A DNA stretch of 64,000 nt from SAR202 cluster bacterium (GCA_009392215.1 VFGZ01000051.1:1-64000); one strand, 5' to 3'. Counted from the first letter of the stretch, positions 34,833-44,653 are shown. Made by a program: numbers and translations. The notes: generated from the sequence alone by a model not told the origin.

Positions 34833-36332
34833 TTATTTGCCTGAATGCTGCATTGCAGTTAGTACTGGTGGTCGAGCGTAGCCTCTAACTGTTGGAAGGT
34901 TAGATTTACCGGACAGGAAAATGTCGATTTGTCTGGCTGTCCGACGCCCACTGGCTATTGCGTGGACCACCAGTGATTGACCTCGTTGCATATCTCCACA
35001 GGCGAACACTTTCGCCAAATTTGTTTGCATGGATCCATTTGCAGCGACGTTACCTCGTGAATCGTAGTCGACCCCGAGTGCATCGAGCAAGCCATCATGT
35101 TGCGGGTGTAGGAATCCCATAGCTAGAAATACTGCGTCGGCCTCGATTGTAAATTCGCTACCTGAAATTTCTTTCATATTCATCCGGCCAAGCGCTTTGT
35201 CTTCTAACCATTCAACCCGTACACATTCCAAATATTTGATGTTGTTATCTTCATTTCCTACGAATCGTTTTGTGAGTACATTGAAATCCCTATCTCCGCC
35301 TTCTTCGTGTGCACTAGAAGTGCGGAAGATCGTTGGCCATTGTGGCCATGGGTTTGTGTCTATACGTGACTCCGATGGGCGAGGCAAGATTTCCATTTGA
35401 ACTATGTTGCTTGCCCCCTGCCGGTGTGACGTTCCTAGGCAGTCAGCTCCGGTATCACCGCCGCCGATGATCACGACTTTCTTGTTCTTGACATCGATGA
35501 TTTCATCAGGGGGGAATTTTTCGCCTTTTAACTTTCGGTTCTGTTGTGTAAGGAATTCCATCGCAAAATGTACACCTTTGAGTTCGCGCCCTTCAACCGG
35601 AAGATCGCGCGGGACAGTTGCGCCTCCAGATAGACAAATAGCGTCATAATCGGTTAGCAATTCATCATGTGTGATATCTATTCCCACATCGGTGTTCACT
35701 TCAAAGCCGACACCTTCATGACGCATCTGTTCAATGCGTCGATCTACGATTTTTTTCTCTAGCTTGAACTCTGGGATACCAAGAGTAAGCAGCCCACCAA
35801 TATATTCGTTTCGTTCGAATACCGTTACTGTGTGTCCTGATCGTGCTAGTTGCTGCGCAGCAGCCAGGCCTGCCGGACCCGAGCCTACCACGGCGATTTT
35901 TTTACCACTTTTTATATAAGCTGGTTCTGGCTTGATCCAACCTTGTTCCCAGGCGTGATCTACGATTTGCTTTTCAATCATTTCTATGGTGACGGGTTCA
36001 GAATTAACCGACAGAGTACAAGATGCCTCGCATGGGGCTGGACAAATTCGGCCGGTGAATTCCGGGAAGTTGTTTGTCGCGTGCAGGGATTGGATTGCTT
36101 CTTTCCAATTACCTTGATATATCAAGTCGTTGAACTCAGGAATTAAGTTTCCAAGAGGGCATCCACTATTGCAAAACGGCACGCCGCAATCCATACACCG
36201 ACCAGCTTGTTTACTGGCATCCGAGTCGTCCCACTTCAAATACACCTCTTGCCAGTCGGCAATTCGGTCACTTTTATCTCGGCGTTTAGGAGTTATACGG
36301 CCCGTTTCAATGAAACCAGTGACTTTACCCAT
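34833..36332 (-). CDS. gltD: Glutamate synthase small subunit
   Basis: The 499-residue FAD/NADPH subunit feeds electrons to GltB. N-terminal cysteines for two 4Fe-4S clusters occur in CMDCGVPFCNSGCPLGN and RICPAPCEASCTL. The FAD Rossmann motif is VVGSGPAGLAAAQQLARSG. The NADPH motif is VVIIGGGDTGADCLGTSHRQGA. A second FAD segment (FACGDMQRGQSLVVHAIASGR) lies near the end. It overlaps the end of gltB by 8 bp. Confidence 0.97.
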   Translation of the reverse strand: MGKVTGFIETGRITPKRRDKSDRIADWQEVYLKWDDSDASKQAGRCMDCGVPFCNSGCPLGNLIPEFNDLIYQGNWKEAIQSLHATNNFPEFTGRICPAPCEASCTLSVNSEPVTIEMIEKQIVDHAWEQGWIKPEPAYIKSGKKIAVVGSGPAGLAAAQQLARSGHTVTVFERNEYIGGLLTLGIPEFKLEKKIVDRRIEQMRHEGVGFEVNTDVGIDITHDELLTDYDAICLSGGATVPRDLPVEGRELKGVHFAMEFLTQQNRKLKGEKFPPDEIIDVKNKKVVIIGGGDTGADCLGTSHRQGASNIVQMEILPRPSESRIDTNPWPQWPTIFRTSSAHEEGGDRDFNVLTKRFVGNEDNNIKYLECVRVEWLEDKALGRMNMKEISGSEFTIEADAVFLAMGFLHPQHDGLLDALGVDYDSRGNVAANGSMQTNLAKVFACGDMQRGQSLVVHAIASGRRTARQIDIFLSGKSNLPTVRGYARPPVLTAMQHSGK

Positions 36333-39300
36333 GACTACCGATTCCTTCTTTGGTGTTCATATTATTTTGTAAGGCTGCTTTTATTGCTTGTTCTTTGATG
36401 ACACGCGCGTAGTCTCTAGGTAATACCTTTTTGAATTTTTTCACAGCGTTATCCCAATCGGTGAGTAATGCTTTACCGACCTCGCTGCCAGTGTATTTGA
36501 CATGGGTTTTAATTATTTGTGTTAGTTTCAAGTCATCTTCAGAATCAGGAACTACACTAAGCAGATCTGCCATTACGTTATTAAATTTTCCTTCGAAAGA
36601 CTGATCAGGGTCGAAAACGAAGGCGATACCACCACTCATACCGGCACCAAAATTGCGACCGGTAGGCCCAAGTATGACTACATGGCCGCCGGTCATGTAT
36701 TCGCAGCCATGATCCCCAATTCCTTCAACAACAGCTGTCGCTGCTGAATTTCTCACAGCAAACCGTTCTCCAGCCATTCCATTGATATAAGCTTCACCAC
36801 CAGTTGAACCATATAAGGCGACGTTGCCAATGATGATGTTTTTTTCTGCTTTATAGCAGCTGCCTCTTGGTGGCGTGACTATGAGTCTTCCGCCAGAAAG
36901 TCCCTTGCCAAAATAATCATTTGCGTCACCTTCAACTTTGAGAGTAATTCCTTTCACAACCCAGGCTCCAAAACTTTGCCCCGCTGAGCCTTGAAATGTG
37001 AAATTAATTGAATTGTCCGATAGCCCGTTTTCACCTCTTTTCTTTGTTATTACGCTGCTGAGAGTAGCACCGGTAGTTCGATTAGCGTTGCTAATCGGTA
37101 AGGTTTTAGAAACGGGTTTTTCCTTGTCTATTGCTTCTTTTGCAAGCGCAATCAGTTCATTATCTAGAGCCTTATCTAGCCCATGATCCTGTAATTTTTG
37201 CTGATATGGATGATCTGTTGGTAAGACCTCAGGCATCATCAGTATGGGGGACAGATCGAGAGTTCTAGCTTTCCAGTGACTGATGTTGCTTCGTACTTTA
37301 AGTTTGTCGACTCGGCCAATCATTTCATTCACTGTTCGAAAACCCATCTTTGCCATATGAACGCGGAGGCCTTGCGCAAGAAACATGAAATAATTGACGA
37401 CTGCGTCTGGAGTGCCAGCGAATTTTTTACGGAGCTCAGGATCTTGAGTCGCTACTCCTACAGAGCAAGTATTTAAATGACATTTGCGCAACATTATGCA
37501 GCCCATAGAGATTAAAGCGCCAGTTGCGATGCCCCACTCTTCAGCTCCCAGCAGAGCACCGATGAGTACATCGAGGGATGTCTTCATCTGTCCATCCGTC
37601 TGTACCACTATGCGATCGCGTAAACCGTTAGCCACTAACACTTGCTGAGTTTCAGCCAGTCCTAGTTCCCATGGAAGGCCTGCATGTTGGATTGAACTAA
37701 GAGGGGAAGCTCCAGTGCCGCCAGAATTACCTGAAATAAGAACTACATCTCCCTTGCCTTTGGCCACTCCGGCGGCAATGATTCCAACCCCTGCGACTGC
37801 GACAAGTTTCACGTGTATTCGTGAGTCAGGATTAACATTTTTTAGGTCATGAATAAGTTGAGCCAGATCTTCGATTGAGTAGATGTCATGATGTGGTGGA
37901 GGTGATATGAGTTCAACCCCCGGGGTCGTTTTTCTGATGGAGGCGATGTATTCAGATATCTTGCGTCCGGGGATTTCTCCTCCTTCACCCGGCTTTGCCC
38001 CTTGGGCCATTTTTATTTGTAAGTCTTTTGCATTTACCAGGTAATTGGTGGTCACACCAAATCTCCCAGATGCAACTTGTTTTACTGCACTAGATCTTGA
38101 ATCCCCATTAGGATCTGGTGTAAATCGCATGGGGTCTTCGCCGCCCTCACCCGTATTTGATCGAGCGTTGATTCGGTTTGTAGCTACGGCTAATGTTTCA
38201 TGCGCTTCACGACTTATGGAGCCAAGAGAAATTGCACCGGTTGCAAATCTTTCTGCGATTACAGATGCTGGCTCAACTTCGTCAAGTGGAATGCCTTCGC
38301 TGTATATAGGTTCGAGCATATTTCGAATTGTAATGTGCTCTTCACCCTCTTCACTTGACGCAGCTTCGAATTGTCGAAACACATTGTTATCGTTGCGGGT
38401 AACGGCCTCTTGCAATAGCGCTATCGTCTTTGGGTTCCACATGTGGCGTTCACCTGTCGATCGCCACAGGTAGAGCCCCCCCAAGTCTAATTTCAGGTTA
38501 GACGGGATATTGTCGGGTGAGTATGCTCGGGAGTGGTTAGTCAAAATGTCAAAAGCAATTTCACCGGTACCGATGCCGCTGATTCGCGATACTGTCCATG
38601 TGAAGTACTCGTCGATAAGTTTTTGCGATAGACCTAGTGCTTCGAAAACCTGTGCTCCTATGTAGCCTTGAAGGGTAGAAATACCCATTTTGGCCATTGT
38701 CTTCACTACCCCTTCTTCTACAGCGTGACAGAAGTTTTCTTCAGCTTCTTCTTGTGGTGGGATTTTCTCCTCAGCAGTTGGGCTTAGTTGTAACCCCGCA
38801 ATCGTTTCGAAAGCTAGATAAGGGTTGATAGCAGATGCCCCGTAACCAAATAAAGTTGCAAAGTGGTGTACTTCGCGAGGCTCACCTGATTCGATAATAA
38901 TGTCTGCCTGCGCGCGGTTACGTTCTCGTATTAGATGGTGGTGAACTGCACCGGTTGCTAACAGAGATGGGATATAGGCGTTGTCTTGATTGACTCCCCG
39001 GTCAGAAAGGATCAGCAGGGTGTACCCATCTTCTATTGCCTGGCTAGCCTCATACCGAATACGTTTTAACGCATCGTTTAAGCCTGTTGAACCTGCGTCA
39101 GCTTCAAAACATGTTGATATCGTTTTTGCTTTTACTCCAGGTTTATCTGATGCTTTGATTTTAGCCAAATCAGCATTTCTTAAAATCGGGTGATCGATTC
39201 TCAATGTACGGCAGTGAAGTGGTGTGGTTTCAAAAATGTTCAACCGTCGACCCGCTGGGATTGCAAATTGTGTGACTAACTTTTCCCGAATCGCGTCAAG

Positions 39301-40959
39301 TGGGGGATTCGAAACCTGGGCAAATGCCTGCTTGAAGTAGGAGAATAGGCTCTGAGGCCTGTCTGAGAGGACAGCAAGGGGTGCGTCATCGCCCATTGAT
39401 CCTTGGGGTTGGTGCCCGGTTATAGCCATCGGGCTAATAAGCATGTGAAGATCTTCACGTGAGTAACCAAAAGCCATTTGACGCTTTATAAGATTCTTCA
39501 TGTTGGCTTTTGGGACATTTTTTACGGCAGGTAGTGAATCCAGAGTTACACGGTTTTCTTCCAGCCACTGTCCATAAGGATTTTGTTTGGCTATTCGTTC
39601 AATAACTTCTTGTGGTTCGACAATTCTTTGCTGCTTGAAATCGATCAGAAACATGCGACCTGGTTCAAGGCGTGATCGATATTTAATTTTTTCAGGTTCA
39701 ATATCTAGTACGCCGGTCTCTGATGCCATTACGAGTAAATTATCATTAGTTACCGTGTATCGGAATGGTCGTAGTCCATTACGGTCTAGTACAGCACCGA
39801 CAGCATTACCATCTGTGAAAACTATCATCGCTGGACCATCCCAAGGCTCCATAATATTGCCGTGAAATTCGTAGAAATCCTCAACTTCTTGCGACATTGA
39901 TTCGTGCCCATACCATGCGGCAGGCATCAGCATCGCAGCTGTGTGTTCGACTGACCTTCCTGTCATTCGAAGCAGTTCAAATACATTGTCCAGAGATGCA
40001 GTGTCTGAGGGGTCATCTGATTCACAAATTGGTGTCAACTGGTCGATCTTGTCGCCAAACAATGGTGATTCAAGGGAACGTTCTCTAGCTTGCATCCAGT
40101 TTCTGTTTCCTCGTACGGTGTTGATTTCACCATTGTGCGCCAGCATCCGGTAGGGGTGAGCCAACTTCCAAGAACCAAGCGTATTGGTCGAGAACCGGGA
40201 GTGTACGATCCCAAATGCACTCATCATGCTTTGGTCTTCTAGATCTTTATAGAACTTGCCGAGTTGATCGACAAGTAGCATGCCTTTGTATATCAATGTA
40301 CGCGATGACCATGAGCATACATAAAACTCCCTGAGAAGCGTTTTGCGTGTTTCTGGATCAGTATCGTTATTGAGCAGCTGTTTTTCAGCGGATTTTCTGG
40401 TTAAGTACAACGTACGTTCAAAATCATCTCCTTTAACGTCATCTGGTGCGGAAACAAATAGCTGGGTGATTTTTGGCATGATAGAACGCGCTGACATGCC
40501 GATTACGTTGGGGTCAACTGGAACCTGTCGCCAGCCGAGTATGCCCATTCCGTTGTCCTTGGATCTCTTTTCTAATTCAGAGCGTACAACAGCATTCAAT
40601 TGGGCATCATTAGGCAAAAAACACATTGCAACCGCATACCGGCCTTCGTTTGGTAAATTGATGCCTTCTTGCATGGCAACTTTTCGGATAAAGGCATCTG
40701 GCATTTGGATTGTGATACCGGCTCCATCACCGGTCATGGGATCAGCGCCAGAGGCTCCGCGATGTCCAAGATTCACCAATACCTCAAGTGCTTGATCGAT
40801 GATCGACCGCGAGCGTTTCCCGCTGATGTCTGCGACCATACCGACTCCGCATGCATCGTGTTCCAACTCAGGTACGTATAGCCCGCGTTCAGTTATGTCA
40901 GTGAAATCCGGCAAAACCGAATCGGATTTGGAATTCCAAGTATTCTGATTGGCGGGCAT
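36325..40959 (-). CDS. gltB: Glutamate synthase large subunit
   Basis: The 1544-residue enzyme converts glutamine plus 2-oxoglutarate to two glutamates. A 36-residue propeptide precedes the Ntn cysteine C37 (HDACGVGMVA). The central domain, FMN barrel (GDVVLISGNSGGTGASPLSS) and the 3Fe-4S motif CIMLRKCHLNTC follow. The C-terminal GXGXG beta-helix contains NYFGKGLSGGRL and GMSGGIAFVFDPD. It lies 50 bp downstream of glnA and overlaps gltD, so the two GOGAT subunits are translationally coupled. Confidence 0.98.
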   Translation of the reverse strand: MPANQNTWNSKSDSVLPDFTDITERGLYVPELEHDACGVGMVADISGKRSRSIIDQALEVLVNLGHRGASGADPMTGDGAGITIQMPDAFIRKVAMQEGINLPNEGRYAVAMCFLPNDAQLNAVVRSELEKRSKDNGMGILGWRQVPVDPNVIGMSARSIMPKITQLFVSAPDDVKGDDFERTLYLTRKSAEKQLLNNDTDPETRKTLLREFYVCSWSSRTLIYKGMLLVDQLGKFYKDLEDQSMMSAFGIVHSRFSTNTLGSWKLAHPYRMLAHNGEINTVRGNRNWMQARERSLESPLFGDKIDQLTPICESDDPSDTASLDNVFELLRMTGRSVEHTAAMLMPAAWYGHESMSQEVEDFYEFHGNIMEPWDGPAMIVFTDGNAVGAVLDRNGLRPFRYTVTNDNLLVMASETGVLDIEPEKIKYRSRLEPGRMFLIDFKQQRIVEPQEVIERIAKQNPYGQWLEENRVTLDSLPAVKNVPKANMKNLIKRQMAFGYSREDLHMLISPMAITGHQPQGSMGDDAPLAVLSDRPQSLFSYFKQAFAQVSNPPLDAIREKLVTQFAIPAGRRLNIFETTPLHCRTLRIDHPILRNADLAKIKASDKPGVKAKTISTCFEADAGSTGLNDALKRIRYEASQAIEDGYTLLILSDRGVNQDNAYIPSLLATGAVHHHLIRERNRAQADIIIESGEPREVHHFATLFGYGASAINPYLAFETIAGLQLSPTAEEKIPPQEEAEENFCHAVEEGVVKTMAKMGISTLQGYIGAQVFEALGLSQKLIDEYFTWTVSRISGIGTGEIAFDILTNHSRAYSPDNIPSNLKLDLGGLYLWRSTGERHMWNPKTIALLQEAVTRNDNNVFRQFEAASSEEGEEHITIRNMLEPIYSEGIPLDEVEPASVIAERFATGAISLGSISREAHETLAVATNRINARSNTGEGGEDPMRFTPDPNGDSRSSAVKQVASGRFGVTTNYLVNAKDLQIKMAQGAKPGEGGEIPGRKISEYIASIRKTTPGVELISPPPHHDIYSIEDLAQLIHDLKNVNPDSRIHVKLVAVAGVGIIAAGVAKGKGDVVLISGNSGGTGASPLSSIQHAGLPWELGLAETQQVLVANGLRDRIVVQTDGQMKTSLDVLIGALLGAEEWGIATGALISMGCIMLRKCHLNTCSVGVATQDPELRKKFAGTPDAVVNYFMFLAQGLRVHMAKMGFRTVNEMIGRVDKLKVRSNISHWKARTLDLSPILMMPEVLPTDHPYQQKLQDHGLDKALDNELIALAKEAIDKEKPVSKTLPISNANRTTGATLSSVITKKRGENGLSDNSINFTFQGSAGQSFGAWVVKGITLKVEGDANDYFGKGLSGGRLIVTPPRGSCYKAEKNIIIGNVALYGSTGGEAYINGMAGERFAVRNSAATAVVEGIGDHGCEYMTGGHVVILGPTGRNFGAGMSGGIAFVFDPDQSFEGKFNNVMADLLSVVPDSEDDLKLTQIIKTHVKYTGSEVGKALLTDWDNAVKKFKKVLPRDYARVIKEQAIKAALQNNMNTKEGIGSHG

Positions 40960-41009
40960 ATTGCTCCTAGGGTAATCGTGAAAGTAAATTGACGGCGACG
41001 GTTTTCTAT

Positions 41010-42374
41010 CTATAGGTGTCGGTATCTGGTTATCTCGTAGTCAGTCACGTTGTTGTTGAATTGTCGCCATTCGAGTCGCTTGTTTTCGAGGAAGTTATCC
41101 ATAACGGTTTTGCCCAGCGCTTTTTCAAGCAACTCGCTACCTTCCGCTAGTCGAATTGCTTCGTCAAGCGTTCTAGGTAGTTTTACTACCCCACGATCTT
41201 TCAGCTCAGAATCCGTCATTTTATAGACATTGCCTTCTATTGGATTAGGTAGTGGCATTTTTTTTGTAACGCCATCTAGTCCTGCTGCAAGTAGAACCGA
41301 GAACAATAAATAAGGGTTTGCCGCAGGATCGGGTGCACGATACTCAACCCGTACACTTTCTTCGCGTCCAGGTCTATATGCTGGTACTCGAATCAAATCG
41401 CCGAAGCTAATGGTTGTCCACGAAGCGAAAAGGGGAGCCTCTAATCCTGGTAAAAGCCGTTTATAAGAATTTACCCATTGGTTTGTGACTAGACATATTT
41501 CTGCAGCATGTCGCATCAGACCAGCGATGAAATGCCTCCCAATGTCTGAAAGATTCAGATTTGCTGTGTTATCGAAGAATGCGTTCTTGTCGCCTTTGAA
41601 AAGTGACATGTGAGTATGCATTCCAGAACCGTGGCGATCACCGAAAGGTCTCGGCATAAATGTGGCATGGCTGCCAGATGGGACTGCAAGCTCTTTAGCA
41701 ACAACCTTGAATGTAATTATTGAATCCGCCATAGTTAGGGCATTCATGTGCCGCAGATCGATTTCATGTTGCCCCATGCCTACTTCGTGGTGACTGTGTT
41801 TTACAGGGATACCCATTTTTTCAAGCGTGAGAACCGTTTCGCGGCGTAAGTCTCCTCCTGCGCCATCAAGGGTTGTTTGATCAAAATATCCACTTTGATC
41901 ATTTCGAACCTGTTCATCAGGGTTTTCCATGTCATAGTAGTATTCAATTTCTGGTGCCACGTAAAAGGTGAGTCCCATCGCGGAAGCTTGCGCCATATTT
42001 CGACGTAAGATTTGCCGTCCATCCGCTGACGATGGCTGGCCAGTGGGTGTTTTGATGTCACAGAAAACTCTTGCAACAGCGTCCTTTTTGGGGCGCCAAG
42101 GCAGTACCTGAAAGGTTGAAGGGTCGGGCATGGCGACCATATCTGACTCATCCGCGCGTGTAAGGCCCTCGACCGATGCACCATCAAAGCTCGCACCATT
42201 CCGAAGAACGCCTTCGAGTTCATCAATGGTTATAGCGAATCCCTTTAGGGTGCCTAAGATGTCAGTGAACCAAAGGCGTATGAACTTGACATCATTCTCC
42301 CGCGCCGACAGCAGGACATATTTTATGGCCTCTTCGTCGATATTTTTTTTTGGTTTTTCTGTTTTATGTGACAT
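41010..42374 (-). CDS. glnA: Glutamine synthetase, type I (alpha-like)
   Basis: The 454-residue enzyme fixes ammonia onto glutamate. Signatures are the beta-grasp (FIRLWFTDILGTLKGFAI), DGASVEGLTRADESDM, the metal residues in EIEYYY, HHEVGMGQHEID and the ATP loop GSHATFMPRPFGDRHGSGMHTHMSL. The C-terminal region (IEGNVYKMTDSE) resembles Bacillus GSI-alpha, with no NLYDLP adenylylation site. Feedback and transcriptional control are therefore more likely than adenylylation. It is first in the glnA-gltB-gltD-nadE operon. Confidence 0.97.
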   Translation of the reverse strand: MSHKTEKPKKNIDEEAIKYVLLSARENDVKFIRLWFTDILGTLKGFAITIDELEGVLRNGASFDGASVEGLTRADESDMVAMPDPSTFQVLPWRPKKDAVARVFCDIKTPTGQPSSADGRQILRRNMAQASAMGLTFYVAPEIEYYYDMENPDEQVRNDQSGYFDQTTLDGAGGDLRRETVLTLEKMGIPVKHSHHEVGMGQHEIDLRHMNALTMADSIITFKVVAKELAVPSGSHATFMPRPFGDRHGSGMHTHMSLFKGDKNAFFDNTANLNLSDIGRHFIAGLMRHAAEICLVTNQWVNSYKRLLPGLEAPLFASWTTISFGDLIRVPAYRPGREESVRVEYRAPDPAANPYLLFSVLLAAGLDGVTKKMPLPNPIEGNVYKMTDSELKDRGVVKLPRTLDEAIRLAEGSELLEKALGKTVMDNFLENKRLEWRQFNNNVTDYEITRYRHL

Positions 42375-42392
42375 GGTTCTGAAATTGCAGGT

Positions 42393-42477
42393 GTTTCATG
42401 CATTTAAGTTTCATTTACACGAGCAATATCCAAAAGGGCTGGATATTGAGTATTGAAAAATGTTTCCTTATTGTCAA
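42393..42477 (-). promoter_or_regulatory. Possible glnA promoter with a GTTTCAT repeat
   Basis: On the minus strand TTGACA (42477-42472) and AATACT (42454-42449) are spaced 17 bp. GTTTCAT occurs twice on the plus strand (42393 and 42408, 15 bp apart) between the promoter and the glnA ATG. GTTTC/GAAAC is half of the actinobacterial GlnR site, but the spacing does not match, so the operator role is tentative. Confidence 0.4.
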
Positions 42478-42551
42478 TTAATTAACATTGTGAGTTGATG
42501 GTTAGCGTTTAATAATTATCTTGGGTTGTTTTCGTGTTATCTGAGCGTTCT

Positions 42552-43283
42552 TTAGGTGTCAGCATTGAGAGTTGGGATTGTCATTGAAGAGTTTTCTTCA
42601 GAACGCTGTGATGATTTATCCATTGAACGAAAACGATACCCGACGTTCCATTGTGTTTCGATAAAGTGATTCGCAACATCATTTATTTTGCTGCGTAATC
42701 TCCTGATGTGCACATCGACAGTTCTAGTGCCGCCAAAATAGTCATATTCCCAAACACTGCGTAGAAGTGATTCTCGAGTAAAGACTCGACCCGGATTTGA
42801 TGCTAGGTATTTGAGCAGCTCATATTCTTTATAGGTTAGGTCGACCTTTAGACCTTTCAGTGTTACCTCATATCTGTCGCAATCAATTACTAGATCACCT
42901 CGCGTGATGGTATTAGAGATTTCCGGCGGAGCGTTCTTTAGTATTGCCAGCCTGAGGCGCAGGTTTACCTCTTCGGGTGTGCAAGGTTGGAAACAGACTT
43001 CTACCTGGGCCTTTGACGTTGTAATACCATCTAAGGATAAGATTGGCATTATTACAACTATTGGTATTCCCGCATTATCAGCACGGCTAATTAGATCTGA
43101 AAATCTTTTAAGCCCGGCTCCGCCCGCCCAAATGATGGCACATTGGATGTCTGAATTAAGATCGTATTCATTTGTTTCAGGTGTGAAACTGTTGAACTTC
43201 AGAGAAGGATTTGCAGCGCGTAAATACGTAGCTAAACCCAAAGACTCTGGGTTTGCAAAACCTAAGAGGGCTATTGAATGCAA
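42552..43283 (-). CDS. OmpR-family regulator without phospho-acceptor Asp (GlnR-like candidate)
   Basis: The 243-residue protein has a receiver-like N-terminal half (residues 1-115). The strand that should end in Asp reads DIQCAIIWAGGAG, with no Asp at the expected position near 52. The winged-helix domain (about 127-220) is canonical: LTYKEYELLKYLASNPGRVFTRE, RTVDVHIRRLRSKI, GYRF. No sensor kinase gene is adjacent. It lies 177 bp upstream of glnA on the same strand. The layout recalls GlnR, an orphan nitrogen regulator of actinobacteria. A role in controlling glnA-gltBD is inferred from position. Confidence 0.8.
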   Translation of the reverse strand: MHSIALLGFANPESLGLATYLRAANPSLKFNSFTPETNEYDLNSDIQCAIIWAGGAGLKRFSDLISRADNAGIPIVVIMPILSLDGITTSKAQVEVCFQPCTPEEVNLRLRLAILKNAPPEISNTITRGDLVIDCDRYEVTLKGLKVDLTYKEYELLKYLASNPGRVFTRESLLRSVWEYDYFGGTRTVDVHIRRLRSKINDVANHFIETQWNVGYRFRSMDKSSQRSEENSSMTIPTLNADT

Positions 43284-43588
43284 TTAGTTACACCTAGTTT
43301 AAATTTCATCTTCATCTTCATCGACTTTTTCTACAATGCTTCATAGTGGAGATGACCATCTATACCTGCCATCGATGTTCACTTTTCAGTTTCGAAACAA
43401 ACTAGGTTATTAGTTTGTGGTGAATTTCACAATATCTTTCAAGAGAAACGGAGTTGTGCAAAATTAAGTAGCTATTTTGTTTTAAATTCTCGTTGACTTG
43501 CAAACATGTTCGTTCGTATAATCGCTGTTCGTGGCCTGATCAATTCCGGTTGGGCCTGTTTTATTGTGACCTTTTTTTGGAGTAAATT
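43284..43588. promoter_or_regulatory. Divergent regulator/rpsL region with palindromes and the str promoter
   Basis: GTTTCGAAAC (43389-43398) is a perfect palindrome. ACAAACTA/TAGTTTGT (43397-43418, 6-base loop) is a perfect inverted repeat next to it. CCTAGTTT (43293-43300) repeats its AAACTAGG core in inverted form. These are candidate operators of the GlnR-like gene. A wobble-rich stem GCCTGATC/GGTTGGGC (43534-43555) lies in the rpsL leader. Confidence 0.45.
43493..43522 (+). promoter_or_regulatory. Promoter of the str-S10-spc-alpha gene run
   Basis: TTGACT (43493-43498) and a perfect TATAAT (43517-43522) are 18 bp apart. This would start transcription near 43530 and give a leader of about 60 nt before the rpsL GTG. 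Confidence 0.7.
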
Positions 43589-44002
43589 GTGCCCACTATT
43601 AATCAACTCGTGCGCAAGTCGCGCAAGTTGAAGCGGCGTAAGCCGAGGACGCCTGCTCTTCGTTTTGCATTCAATTCGTTTGTTAGTCAACAGGTTGAGT
43701 TGAAAAAGGGGAGTCCTCAAAAACGAGGAGTTTGTTTGCAGGTTCGCACGATTACTCCGAAGAAGCCGAATTCTGCTCTACGTAAAGTTGCGCGGGTTCG
43801 ACTTAGCAATGGAATGGAAGTTACTGCTTACATTCCTGGTGAAGGACACAACTTACAAGAGCACTCGGTAGTGCTTATTAGAGGCGGTAAAGTTCCAGAT
43901 CTACCTGGTGTTAGGTACCACATTGTTCGTGGGACTCTTGATACATCAGGGGTCGAAGACCGTAAACGGGGTCGAAGTAAATATGGTGCAACGAAGACCT
44001 AA
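43589..44002 (+). CDS. rpsL: 30S ribosomal protein S12
   Basis: The 137-residue decoding-centre protein starts with [21 protein letters not shown] and has the conserved [15 protein letters not shown] and [17 protein letters not shown] loops. Compared with E. coli (124 residues) it carries the ~13-residue insertion [13 protein letters not shown] near position 28, as in several other phyla. The start is GTG with GGAG 8 bases upstream. It is the first gene of the ribosomal run. Confidence 0.98.
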   Translation: MPTINQLVRKSRKLKRRKPRTPALRFAFNSFVSQQVELKKGSPQKRGVCLQVRTITPKKPNSALRKVARVRLSNGMEVTAYIPGEGHNLQEHSVVLIRGGKVPDLPGVRYHIVRGTLDTSGVEDRKRGRSKYGATKT

Positions 44003-44119
44003 TCTCTAAAAGTAAACGAGCGTCTTTACAAAAACATGACCGTTTTAGTTTCATTTGAGACTACGGTCTGGTTTCGCAAAGACAATATTGAATATCTAAA
44101 CGGTAACGAAAGTAACATC

Positions 44120-44590
44120 ATGGCACGTAGACGACGCGCTCAGCGCCGCAAAATAGCCCCCGATCCGCAATACGGCAGTGTGGAGCTTACGCGATTCATA
44201 AATCGCTTGATGATAGGTGGTAAGAAATCGGTCGCCCAACGCGCTATGTATGACGCTCTGGATAAGCTGGAACAAGAAACTGATCGACCGGGTCTGGAGG
44301 TATTTGAGCAGGCTATGCGTAATGCAATGCCTGCACTTGAAGTGAAGCCTCGCCGTGTCGGTGGCGCGACTTATCAGGTTCCTGTTGAAGTACGCCCTGA
44401 GCGCAGGGGCGCACTGGCGCAGCGATGGTTGATAGAGGCAGCGCGAGAGCGATCGGGGAGGCCGATAGCCGATCGGTTATATGCGGAAATATTAGAGGCC
44501 TCACGTGGCACTGGCGTCGCTGTGCGGCGGCGCGAGGATCTTCACCGAATGGCCGAAGCGAACCGGGCTTTTGTTCACTACCGCTGGTAA
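44120..44590 (+). CDS. rpsG: 30S ribosomal protein S7
   Basis: The 156-residue primary assembly protein of the 30S head reads MARRRRAQRRKIAPDPQYGS and ends in RMAEANRAFVHYRW. The track extends to 44036, but the added 28 residues are not family-like, so I use the ATG at 44120. FINRLMIGGKKSVAQRAMYDAL is the conserved RNA-binding core. It lies 117 bp after rpsL. Confidence 0.97.
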   Translation: MARRRRAQRRKIAPDPQYGSVELTRFINRLMIGGKKSVAQRAMYDALDKLEQETDRPGLEVFEQAMRNAMPALEVKPRRVGGATYQVPVEVRPERRGALAQRWLIEAARERSGRPIADRLYAEILEASRGTGVAVRRREDLHRMAEANRAFVHYRW

Positions 44591-44653
44591 AGGCCAGCAT
44601 AAATTAATCAGCCGTAAAACCGCTTTGATGGCAAGGTCACAGGGACGGAATGG

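Noticed and set aside
38045-38473. 142-residue plus-strand ORF
   Set aside because: It is antisense to the gltB FMN region. No RBS or known motif.
40343-40795. 150-residue plus-strand ORF
   Set aside because: It is antisense to gltB, whose N-terminal domain is unbroken here.
44036-44119. N-terminal extension of S7
   Set aside because: The upstream 28 codons do not resemble S7, and the ATG at 44120 gives the exact family start.
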